Assembly (NCBI GenBank): GCA_936943315.1
Contig: CAKZJM010000314.1
Coordinates: forward strand, 1 to 16,668
Length of the DNA stretch: 16,668 bases
Reading direction: 5' to 3'
DNA from: an uncultured Methylophilus sp.
GTDB lineage: Bacteria > Pseudomonadota > Gammaproteobacteria > Burkholderiales > Methylophilaceae
Within the stretch, counting starts at the first letter, position 1. Each line of letters begins with the position of its first letter. Both the position numbers and the translations under genes were made by a program. The notes below the pieces were generated by a model. It had not been told where the DNA came from, made no database searches, and saw nothing but the letters and a program-made list of their open reading frames with translations. Below are positions 6,173-13,419 of the stretch, in pieces.

Positions 6173-9100
6173 TCAATGACTCCTGGTTGCAGTGGCTGGA
6201 TCCACTTCAATAATGGGCGTGCTTAAGTCGATGCGGGTGATGACACACTCGCCTGACTGCTCCCACGATAAGCGAGCGTTCTTTTTAGGTAACAGGACAG
6301 TGACCAGTTGCAGGCCGGTGCCAAAGTGGGGCGTGACCTGGCCAGAGGTTGCTGACAACCGGCCTTGATTGCGGATGATGATGGAGACGGTGTTGTCACC
6401 GGCATCATAGGCCAGGTCTATGGTCACCTGCGATTGATCACCATGTTTAATCGCGTTGGTGATCAGCTCATTCATCACCAGGGCCAAGGGCACCGACTCT
6501 TTCTCTTCCACCAGGATAAGCGGCATCTCTGCGGGCGCAATCAATGACGCCTGGCCCTGCCATAACGGCTGGTTATTGTTCAAGATGGCTTCAATCAAGC
6601 CGGTCAAGCCGACGGCACTATTCACAAACTGGCCTTGCAGGCCATGCACCGCGGCAATACTTTTGACTTGGGTGATGGCGGTATTCAGCGGCTCGGTGAG
6701 GGCGGGGTGCTGCATCGAAAAATTGCTTAACAGGCTCGCCACGCTTTGCAGATTATTTTTAATCCGGTGATGCACTTCGCGCACCAGGGCATCACGTTGC
6801 TTGGATTCATCGGCCTGGCGTTGCGCCTCGTGCAGTTTGTATTCAGTGATGTCGCTAAAAATGCCTACATAATTCGTCACCTGGTCATTGCTATCGGCGA
6901 CCGCCGTGATCGTCATCACTGCCGGGTAGATGTCGCCATTCTTGCGGCGGTTCCAGATTTCACCTTTCCATACCCTGGATTGCCTCAGGCTGGCCTGCAT
7001 GTCATCAAAAAAAGCTTGCGGATGGTGGCCTGAATTAAAAATGCGTGGCGTACGCCCCAGCGCTTCCTCGGCAGTAAAGCCACTGATCGCCGTAAAGGCC
7101 GGGTTCACTGACACAATCACGCTTTCTACATCGGTCACCATAATGCCTTCAATGGTGTTTTGAAACACAGAGGCGGCCAGTTTCAACTGATTCTCCGCCT
7201 TGATAATGGGCGTGACATCTGTTAACAAGACATAAAAGCCATTCACCGTGCCCTGGGCGTCAATGTCGGGGATATAGTTGATCCAGGTATAGCCAATACT
7301 GCCATCCACTTTAGTCAGCGTCCGTTCAAATTGCTGGCACTCACCGGCCAGCGCGCCGCGGATGTACTGCTCGTTCATGGTAAACAAGGCATTGCCCAGC
7401 AGCGATTGTAGGGAGCTGCCTATCACGGCATCCAAAGACTTGCCAAACCATTGCAAGTAAGGCTTGTTGGCAAACCGGCACAGCAAATCCCTGTCCCAGT
7501 AAGCCACCATGGCGGGCATGGCATCGGTCACGGTTTTGATAAACCTTGCATTCTCGACGATGGCAGTGGCCGAGGCCTGGCGATCGAGTTCACTGGCAAT
7601 ACGAGCGGCAAAAATCTTCAGGGTAGATTCGATAAAGACTTGCGACCTTTTTCGGATGGGCTCATTGAAAAAAACAAACAGCAAGCCGATGACCTTGCCG
7701 CTCGCATCCGCGATACACAGCCGCGCAAACGCTTGGAAGTGGGCATATTTCATCATGCCCATGTGCGCGAAATCGCGGTAGGCATGCTCAGGCACAATAC
7801 ACAAATCCCCCGCGCTGAATAATTCGCTGGCAAGCGCGTCAGAAATGAGCTCGTCAAAATTGGGGACAACTTTATGATCGACGACGACGGCGATGGTGCG
7901 TTCTATCAGCGGCGATTCTGAGACGAAACGCGAGGCATAACCGGCTTGCGCCCCCAAGGCACTGGCCATATTGCTGACCAGCTGTGAAAAAAACGTTTCG
8001 CCACTGCTGACACTGACGGCGGTGGCCACTTTGAGCATGGCATTTTGCAACTGCTGGCGCTCGTTCTCGGCGCGGATGTTAATGATGCCCGCTGCCAGAT
8101 TGTCGGCCAGGTCCTGCAACAGGTTCAGCTCATCTTGCGCAAATCGGTGTGCGTCTTCCAGGTATAACGCTAGCAGCCCAAATACCTGATCCTGGTTTTT
8201 AAGTGGCAGCGAAACCAGTGCGCGTAAGTCTTGTGCCAGTGCCTCTTTTTTGACCGGGTAGCCATCATCCAGTAACAGGTCTTCCACCACCACGGCCTGC
8301 CCATGACGGATGGTTTTGCCGCACGGACCCTGGCCATTTTTTTCATGCTCAGACCAGCTCAGCCTGACTTGCGTGAGAAACCCGGCAGCGTGCCCAAAAT
8401 GCGCCTGCGGTAAGATAGACTTGTACTCGTCCTGTTCGGCATAGCCCACCCAGGCCATGCGGTAGCCACCGATGTTCACTGCAATCTGGCACACCTCAGT
8501 AATCAGGGCCGTCTCATCTTTAAGATGAATCAGCAGTTCGTTGCATTTGCCCAGCATCTGCAAGGCCCGATTGACCCAGGCCAGCGCCAGCTCATTTTGC
8601 TTACGCTCGGTAATGTCCTGAAACGCGCCAATCAGCCGCACAGGCTTGCCTTGAGCAAGGACCACGGTGCCTTGCGTGCGTACCCAGAGATGCCTGCCTT
8701 TGGCCGTGATCAACGGCAATTCAAGATCCCACGGCGTGTGCTCAGCCAGGGTGGTGCGTATGGCCTCGGTGATGACCGGAACAGCTTCAGGGGCATAAAA
8801 TTGCAGCGCCTGATCAAGCTGCGGTATCTGCCCGGTGTCGATTTCATGGATGGCAAAGATCTCTTTCGACCATTGCAATTGCTGCGTTTCCAGATCGACT
8901 TCCCAGCCGCCAATTTTTGCCATTTCCCCCGTGCGCTGCAATAAATCGGCCATGCTTGCCAGCGACGCTTTCGCTTGTTCACTGGCAGTAATATTGGTGG
9001 CCACGCCCAAAAAGCCGATGAGGGCGCCCGCACTGTCATGCATGGCAGTGACGGAGAGCCTGACCGGGAAGCGGCTGCAGTCTTTACGGAGATAGGTCCA

Positions 9101-9175
9101 TTTCCGGGTATCCGACTGCCCCTGCTGGGCATTGATCACAAACACCTCAAAGCCGGGCGTGACGGGGCGGTCCAA
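6173..9175 (-). CDS. Multi-PAS/GAF HisKA_2 sensor histidine kinase (C-terminal part)
   Basis: This is a 1000-residue soluble kinase fragment. Order: C-terminal half of a PAS (1-66, ending FLGVATNIT), PAS with PAC (72-193), GAF (200-370), GAF-like region (380-533), PAS (545-662), PAS (665-782), HisKA_2 (795-850; phospho-acceptor motif REVHHRIKNNLQ, His802/803) and HATPase_c (895-985; N-box MNELITNAIKHG, G-box FGTGLQL). The HisKA_2 type is the usual partner of ANTAR regulators (as in EutW/EutV and PdtaS/PdtaR), and the regulator follows one base downstream. The listed start is a TTG with no ribosome site. The first PAS is beheaded, and its missing half is in the next gene upstream in another frame, so this is most likely the rear of one 1243-residue kinase broken by a one-base deletion near 9199, or a sequencing error. 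Confidence 0.9.
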   Translation of the reverse strand: MDRPVTPGFEVFVINAQQGQSDTRKWTYLRKDCSRFPVRLSVTAMHDSAGALIGFLGVATNITASEQAKASLASMADLLQRTGEMAKIGGWEVDLETQQLQWSKEIFAIHEIDTGQIPQLDQALQFYAPEAVPVITEAIRTTLAEHTPWDLELPLITAKGRHLWVRTQGTVVLAQGKPVRLIGAFQDITERKQNELALAWVNRALQMLGKCNELLIHLKDETALITEVCQIAVNIGGYRMAWVGYAEQDEYKSILPQAHFGHAAGFLTQVRLSWSEHEKNGQGPCGKTIRHGQAVVVEDLLLDDGYPVKKEALAQDLRALVSLPLKNQDQVFGLLALYLEDAHRFAQDELNLLQDLADNLAAGIINIRAENERQQLQNAMLKVATAVSVSSGETFFSQLVSNMASALGAQAGYASRFVSESPLIERTIAVVVDHKVVPNFDELISDALASELFSAGDLCIVPEHAYRDFAHMGMMKYAHFQAFARLCIADASGKVIGLLFVFFNEPIRKRSQVFIESTLKIFAARIASELDRQASATAIVENARFIKTVTDAMPAMVAYWDRDLLCRFANKPYLQWFGKSLDAVIGSSLQSLLGNALFTMNEQYIRGALAGECQQFERTLTKVDGSIGYTWINYIPDIDAQGTVNGFYVLLTDVTPIIKAENQLKLAASVFQNTIEGIMVTDVESVIVSVNPAFTAISGFTAEEALGRTPRIFNSGHHPQAFFDDMQASLRQSRVWKGEIWNRRKNGDIYPAVMTITAVADSNDQVTNYVGIFSDITEYKLHEAQRQADESKQRDALVREVHHRIKNNLQSVASLLSNFSMQHPALTEPLNTAITQVKSIAAVHGLQGQFVNSAVGLTGLIEAILNNNQPLWQGQASLIAPAEMPLILVEEKESVPLALVMNELITNAIKHGDQSQVTIDLAYDAGDNTVSIIIRNQGRLSATSGQVTPHFGTGLQLVTVLLPKKNARLSWEQSGECVITRIDLSTPIIEVDPATATRSH

Positions 9176-9195
9176 AAGGATGCTTAGCGCGCTGG

Positions 9196-9903
9196 CTACT
9201 CAACGACTTCTGCGGGTTCATGAAAGAGTAGCGGTTGCTTGCCAAGCACCTCAGCCGCCTGGTAGCCCAGCATTTTTTCTGCACCAATATTAAAGCTGGT
9301 GATTCTGCCCTCAACGTCGGTTGAGATAATGGCCTGGTCGGCACTGCCAATCATCGAATCAAAAAAAGCCGTTTTTTCGGTGAGCTTTTCATTCAGGGCG
9401 ACTAATTCGAGCCTGTATGTCCTTAACTCCACTTGCGCCACCACTTGCTTGGCCAGCATCTTCAAAGCGGTGCGTTGCTCGTCGGTCAGCGTGCGGGGCA
9501 CAGTGTCTATGACACACAGTGTGCCTAAGCCATAGCCATCCTGAGTAACCAAAGGCATGCCTGCGTAAAAGCGCATGTGGAGATTGTCGGTCACAAGGGG
9601 GTTATCATGAAACCGCTCGTCTTCGAGCACGTTTGGAATCTCAAACAGTTCATCTTGCAGGATGGCATGGCCGCAAAAGGACACCTCGCGGGAGGTCTCT
9701 GTCGCATCTACGCCTATCTTGCTTTTGAACCACTGGCGGTTTTCATCCAGCAGGGTAATCAGCGCGATGGGGGTGCCGCAGATCTGTGAGGCAAGATAAG
9801 TGAACTGGTCGAACACTTCTTCGGCGGCCGTATCCATGATCTGGTAGCGCCGTAATGCACGGAGCCGCTCAATTTCATTCGAAGGTTTTTTTGGAGATTT
9901 CAT
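9196..9903 (-). CDS. GAF-PAS N-terminal part of the split sensor kinase
   Basis: This is a 235-residue product: a GAF domain (about 22-160; FDQFTYLASQICGTPIALITLLDENRQWFKS, then SFCGHAI and MPLVTQDGYGLGTLCVID) and the first half of a PAS domain (178-235; FFDSMIGSADQAIISTDVEGRITSFNIGAEKMLGYQAAEVLGK). It stops at TAG (9198-9196) right after LLFHEPAEVVE. Family PAS domains continue for about 18 residues before RPVxPGFEVF. That exact continuation, VASALSILLDRPVTPGFEVF, is present in the other frame immediately after the stop and runs into the kinase. One extra G at GAG|TAG would restore it. The ATG at 9903 has only a weak AGG about 11 bases upstream. No kinase domain is present in this piece on its own. 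Confidence 0.88.
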   Translation of the reverse strand: MKSPKKPSNEIERLRALRRYQIMDTAAEEVFDQFTYLASQICGTPIALITLLDENRQWFKSKIGVDATETSREVSFCGHAILQDELFEIPNVLEDERFHDNPLVTDNLHMRFYAGMPLVTQDGYGLGTLCVIDTVPRTLTDEQRTALKMLAKQVVAQVELRTYRLELVALNEKLTEKTAFFDSMIGSADQAIISTDVEGRITSFNIGAEKMLGYQAAEVLGKQPLLFHEPAEVVE

Positions 9904-9977
9904 CAGAAACGAACCTACAGTCCCCCAGGATAGCCATGCATGTTCTTAAGTGCCAACATCGGCATGGTATAACTATA

Positions 9978-9993
9978 TGCGTCTTAAATGCCA
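9978..9993 (-). promoter_or_regulatory. Weak sigma-54-like promoter candidate for the kinase
   Basis: On the minus strand TGGCATTTAAGACGCA keeps the invariant GG and GC at the spacing expected of sigma-54 -24/-12 elements and matches the TGGCA and GCA ends, but not the inner bases. It lies 75 bases before the kinase ATG at 9903. A single partial match like this occurs often by chance, and no enhancer-binding protein gene is nearby. Confidence 0.18.
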
Positions 9994-10103
9994 GCCTGCC
10001 TCTCAATTCGTGACACATCGCGTGCCACGCCCTTCTTTCACTTATCCGGTTAGGCTCCTGATTGTCGAGGTTGCCAGCAGATGGAGTGTGTCAATCCAGC
10101 CGG

Positions 10104-11438
10104 TCATGGCGATGCCTGCGCGATCTTTTTATGAGCCTCTGGATGGTTGGCGTATTGTGTGGCGAGGATAGCGTATAGCGGACGGCTGAAGATGCGGGAG
10201 GTGACCGTGGCAATCAGCGAAACGGCCATGAGACTGATGACCATTTCATGGCCGTCTATCATTTCCATGACAATAATAAATGAGGTGATAGGTGCCTGCG
10301 TGACGCCTGCCAAAAACCCCGCCATGCATAAGGCGCTGAATGCAATGGCGAGACCAGGGGTGTGCAAGATGGTTGACAGGTCGTAGCCTATGCCTGCCCC
10401 TATCGACAGTGCCGGGGCAAAAATCCCGCCGGGGATGCCACTTAAATAAGTCAACAGCGTTGAGAGGTATTTGACGATCGGATAGTACCAGGTCTCGTTA
10501 ATAGAGCCGTTAAGCATGGCTTTGGTGAGCGTGTAGCCTGAGCCGTTGGCCGCACCGTGACTGACGATGCCCAGACCTGCTACCAGCAATGCACAAAGGC
10601 CTGTCCAGTAGAGCGGGTGGCGCGTGCGAAAGACGGTGATTCTATCGGGCAGCCGTTCGGTAAACTCTATGATGGTTCGGCTGAACATGCCGCCGAACAG
10701 ACCACATACCAATCCGCAGACCAGCACCGGAATCATGATCTCGGTATGAATGGTGCCCACATTCAAATTGCCAAAATAAGTGTAATTGCCCTGCAACGAA
10801 ATGGACACCAGCCCAGACAAGACAATGGCCGTGATCATCACGCCATTGGTTTTTTGCTCAAACTTGCGGCTGAGTTCTTCAATGGCAAACACAATGCCGG
10901 CCAAGGGCGTGTTGAAGGCGGCCGAAATGCCCGCGGCTCCTCCAGCCAGAATCAGGTGTTTGGGGTCTACGTAAAAATGGGCAGGAAAGTATTTGCGGAA
11001 ACCATGCATGATACTTGCGCCCACCTGTACAGAGGGCCCCTCCCTGCCTGCGGAAAACCCGGCGGCCAGCCCCAGGGTCACAAACACCATTTTTGTCAGC
11101 GCGATTTTGATTGACACCAGGTGGCTGATGGACTGGTGCTCCTCATATTGGAGCGCGGCGATGGTTTGCGGGATGCCGCTACCCGCCGCGCCAGACAACC
11201 ATGTGCGGGTGGCCCAGACGATTAAGATACCCACCGCGGGCATCACAATGATAGGCAGCCACCAGATGGCGTATTGGGTGACATAAAACAGGGCAATCGC
11301 ATGCTCAGTGGCCCGTGCAAATAGCACAATGACCAGCCCGGTAATGGCAGCCGCCGACCACACCATCAGCCTGCCTATCCAGGCATGGAGATCAGTCATT
11401 TTGATGGATGAAACCATGTCCCTCAATGTGTTCAGCAT
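10104..11438 (-). CDS. ClC-family chloride/proton exchanger
   Basis: This 444-residue ClC protein has about the length of E. coli ClcA and no cytoplasmic CBS domains. Selectivity motifs are present: GSGIPQ (86-91), GREGPSVQ (131-138) with gating Glu133, the paired glutamates IEE (187-188) after FNTPLAG, GGIFAPALSIGAG (337-349) and Tyr422 in SRPLYAIL. The gating glutamate and the internal proton glutamate of the exchanger subfamily both appear kept, so Cl-/H+ exchange rather than a pure channel is likely. GAGGGA lies 8 bases before the ATG. It follows the Na+/H+ antiporter gene by 50 bases on the same strand, so the two are probably co-transcribed. Confidence 0.95.
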   Translation of the reverse strand: MLNTLRDMVSSIKMTDLHAWIGRLMVWSAAAITGLVIVLFARATEHAIALFYVTQYAIWWLPIIVMPAVGILIVWATRTWLSGAAGSGIPQTIAALQYEEHQSISHLVSIKIALTKMVFVTLGLAAGFSAGREGPSVQVGASIMHGFRKYFPAHFYVDPKHLILAGGAAGISAAFNTPLAGIVFAIEELSRKFEQKTNGVMITAIVLSGLVSISLQGNYTYFGNLNVGTIHTEIMIPVLVCGLVCGLFGGMFSRTIIEFTERLPDRITVFRTRHPLYWTGLCALLVAGLGIVSHGAANGSGYTLTKAMLNGSINETWYYPIVKYLSTLLTYLSGIPGGIFAPALSIGAGIGYDLSTILHTPGLAIAFSALCMAGFLAGVTQAPITSFIIVMEMIDGHEMVISLMAVSLIATVTSRIFSRPLYAILATQYANHPEAHKKIAQASP

Positions 11439-11488
11439 GCCGCTGATCCCTCAGTCTTTATTCTTGTGCGCCAATCAGGCGATATCCC

Positions 11489-12745
11489 TTAAAAGAAAAA
11501 AAACAGGCTCATGGCAATCAGGGTGGGGACCAATGCGCCCAGCAGCAACCCGATGGCCCCTATCGATTGATCTGAAAACCCGTTTTTTAATAATGCCGCG
11601 CCCGCAGGATTGGGGGCGTTGGCGATCACCGTGAGCCCCCCTCCCGAGACCGCGCCCGCGACCAGCATATACTTGGCTTCGTCAGAGATGGGGGTAATGA
11701 GCGACCCGAGATAGGTTAAGGCGGCATTATCGGTAATGGCTGTCAAGGCGGTGGTGCCAAGAAATAAAGCCACAGGTTGCAAGCGCGAAACAATCGGCTG
11801 CAGCCACCATTCTTGCAGGCCACCCAGCACGACCAGTCCGGCCAGGAAAAAACCCACCAAAAGGCCTTCTTTCAGAATCAACGGTGTTTGGTAGCGTTCA
11901 TAGGCCTGAGTGAAGCCCAGGAACAGCATAAAAAAGCCAATAAAAATGACCGGATGATGCGCAAACACCACCACCCCAAACAGAAATAAAAGATGAATGA
12001 GGCTGATCGCCAATGGAACCCGCGGCTGATCAACGGCTGCTGCGGCGGGCAGATGGTTAAGATACTTGCTCAGGAGCAACACGATCAGTGTGGCATTAAT
12101 CAGCACAGCGATGGCGGCTTTCCAGCCAAAATTAAAGGCCATGAACAAGGTATCCCATGACCAGGTAGAAGCCACCATGAGCACGGGAGGCGCGGCATAA
12201 GAGGTTAAGGTGCCACCGATAGACACATTCACAAACAGGACACCCAGTGCCAGATATTTCAGCCATTCCGGCAATGCCTCCCTGAACACCAGCGGCGCCA
12301 GCAGGAGGGCGGCCAGGGTCATGGCGGCAGGCTCGGTAATCAACGAGCCCAGTAAAGGGATGAGTGCCAGCCCTAACCATGACTGGCCAATGACCGTCGG
12401 TAACGGAAGGGCTTTGGCAATCGTCAATACGGTTTTGCGGATAATTGATAACACGGGGTGAGAGGCTGCGACCACCATCACCACAAAGACAAACAGCGGC
12501 TCTGTGTAATGCCTGGACTCAATATACGAAATGGCTTGTTCACTACTATAAAACCCTGCCATCACGGCGATCAATATAAATGCCCAAAAACCAAACACGA
12601 CTTCAACTTCGCCAAGCAGGTGAAACACCCCGCTATGGCGTGGAAATTTGTGTCCTAAATGCTCAATCGATTTGGCGCTGAACGTATGGATCAAGGCCAA
12701 GCCGAAAATAATGGCGGCGACGATGTTGATTGAAAAAGAGTGCAT
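11489..12745 (-). CDS. Putative Na+/H+ antiporter (Na_H_antiport_3/DUF1504-like)
   Basis: This is a 418-residue polytopic membrane protein with about 11-12 hydrophobic segments. It resembles the putative Na+/H+ antiporter family related to the ion-transporter (IT) superfamily. The two-fold repeat shows as LITEPAAMTLAALLL (about 134-148) and TAITDNAALTYLGSL (about 333-347), which resemble the paired half-helix motifs of NhaB/NhaD carriers. NxP motifs such as NAPNPAG follow in the second half. It ends with a run of Phe (MSLFFFF). No good Shine-Dalgarno precedes the ATG at 12745, but the start fits the first membrane helix. It leads the ClC gene, and paired Na+ and Cl- exchangers suggest pH or salt homeostasis. 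The exact substrate is inferred. Confidence 0.88.
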   Translation of the reverse strand: MHSFSINIVAAIIFGLALIHTFSAKSIEHLGHKFPRHSGVFHLLGEVEVVFGFWAFILIAVMAGFYSSEQAISYIESRHYTEPLFVFVVMVVAASHPVLSIIRKTVLTIAKALPLPTVIGQSWLGLALIPLLGSLITEPAAMTLAALLLAPLVFREALPEWLKYLALGVLFVNVSIGGTLTSYAAPPVLMVASTWSWDTLFMAFNFGWKAAIAVLINATLIVLLLSKYLNHLPAAAAVDQPRVPLAISLIHLLFLFGVVVFAHHPVIFIGFFMLFLGFTQAYERYQTPLILKEGLLVGFFLAGLVVLGGLQEWWLQPIVSRLQPVALFLGTTALTAITDNAALTYLGSLITPISDEAKYMLVAGAVSGGGLTVIANAPNPAGAALLKNGFSDQSIGAIGLLLGALVPTLIAMSLFFFF

Positions 12746-13078
12746 GCGTGTTTCGCTTTATAAATACGGAATCAATAAAAAAGCCTCAATGAGTGGCTGC
12801 TGGTCGGTGCGTCCAAGATTGCAGCCATGACCATAGTGTAACTGAAGCCTGGCCCAATGCCTAAACAGGGGCGCGGCCTCAGAACGGTTTTTCTTATTGA
12901 CGCCGCCCTTCGTGATGTTGCCGGCCCCTTGCTGGTGAATGGCACTTTTAATGATTTTGAAGGTTTTTTCAAAATAAATGAAAAATAGCTGTAAGGAGTT
13001 TGTATACCGTCTGACTAAAGGTGGCAGTACACAGTTACTGATTCATTTTTTTGATCATTGTTACTTTTAGGAGATGTT
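12746..13078. other. Divergent spacer, antiporter and bufferin operon
   Basis: This spacer of about 330 bases has no convincing gene; the minus-strand frame at 12772-12972 has no good start or family resemblance. It should hold the promoters of the antiporter (-) and the bufferin operon (+). A perfect 8-base inverted repeat lies at 12954-12975, about 100 bases before the bufferin ATG. The string TGTAAGG...CGTCTGA near 12990-13015 has elements recalling extracytoplasmic-function sigma promoters, but its spacing is too short, so I do not call it. Confidence 0.45.
12954..12975. repeat. Inverted repeat upstream of the bufferin operon
   Basis: ATTTTGAA and TTCAAAAT are perfect 8-base arms around GGTTTT. 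It lies about 104 bases upstream of the precursor ATG, where an operator or promoter would be expected. It is A/T-rich, so chance is possible. No metal-regulator consensus (CueR, Fur, ArsR) was matched with confidence. Confidence 0.35.
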
Positions 13079-13348
13079 ATGAAAACGACCAACAAATTAG
13101 CCGCCGCTGCACTTTTGGGCCTTTTTACTGCTTCTGTGATGACCGCTTCGCCAGCCTTCGCCGGTGAAGACAGCAAATCCAGCTGCAACGGCAAAGATAA
13201 CGCCAAGATGGAAAAAGCCAATTGCAAAACAGCAGACGGTAAAGAAAAGCATGCCTGTAAAGGCAAAAATTCCTGCGCAGGGAATGGTGGTGATGGCAAA
13301 AATGCGTGTAAAGGTAAAGGCTCTTGCGCGACTGACGGCAGCAAGTAA
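13079..13348 (+). CDS. Bufferin-type Cys-rich metallophore precursor (BufA2-like)
   Basis: This is an 89-residue secreted precursor. A Sec signal peptide (1-28) ends in SPAFA before GED. The mature part is hydrophilic, rich in Lys and Gly, and has six Cys (36, 49, 60, 66, 77, 83). Two near-identical ten-residue units, HACKGKNSCA (58-67) and NACKGKGSCA (75-84), sit 17 residues apart. Bufferins are ribosomally made, Cys-modified peptides that bind copper or other metals in the periplasm, and the adjacent DUF692 and DUF2063 domains are the known modification enzymes. I chose the ATG at 13079 because AGGAG lies 6 bases upstream; an in-frame TTG at 13058 adds seven unlikely residues. The assignment to the BufA2 group rests on remembered CKGK-type repeats and context, not a search. 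Confidence 0.88.
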   Translation: MKTTNKLAAAALLGLFTASVMTASPAFAGEDSKSSCNGKDNAKMEKANCKTADGKEKHACKGKNSCAGNGGDGKNACKGKGSCATDGSK

Positions 13349-13373
13349 TTCAGCCATTATCGCAACCAGATTC

Positions 13374-13404
13374 AAAAAGGCAGGGGCGGTTGCCCTGCTT
13401 TTTT
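13374..13404 (+). terminator. Intrinsic terminator/attenuator between precursor and enzyme
   Basis: GCAGGG (13380-13385) pairs with CCCTGC (13393-13398) around a 7-base loop. A-rich sequence (13374-13379) precedes it and TTTTTT (13399-13404) follows, extending the stem. It sits between the precursor stop (13348) and the fused enzyme ATG (13420). This is a textbook rho-independent hairpin and could let part of the transcripts read through, so the precursor would exceed the enzyme. Confidence 0.8.
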
Positions 13405-13419
13405 GACAAGGATGTTTAA

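Noticed and set aside
9175..9210. Programmed -1 frameshifting to join the two kinase pieces
   Set aside because: No slippery X-XXY-YYZ heptamer or stimulating structure is visible at GTTGAGTAG; a simple deletion or base-calling error explains the split better.
10557..11114. A 185-residue plus-strand frame inside the ClC gene
   Set aside because: It is antisense to an intact ClC gene with all motifs in place; no independent evidence supports it.
12775..12800. Weak stem followed by a T-rich run on the minus strand, upstream of the antiporter
   Set aside because: The stem needs a bulge and few pairs hold, and no gene ends there; too weak to call a terminator or attenuator.
12772..12972. A 66-residue minus-strand frame in the spacer before the bufferin operon
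   Set aside because: It is basic and low-complexity with no good ribosome site and no recognisable family; it spans a likely promoter region.
12990..13015. ECF-sigma-like promoter (TGTAAGG...CGTCTGA)
   Set aside because: The two elements are about 12 bases apart instead of the usual 16-17, so it is probably coincidence.
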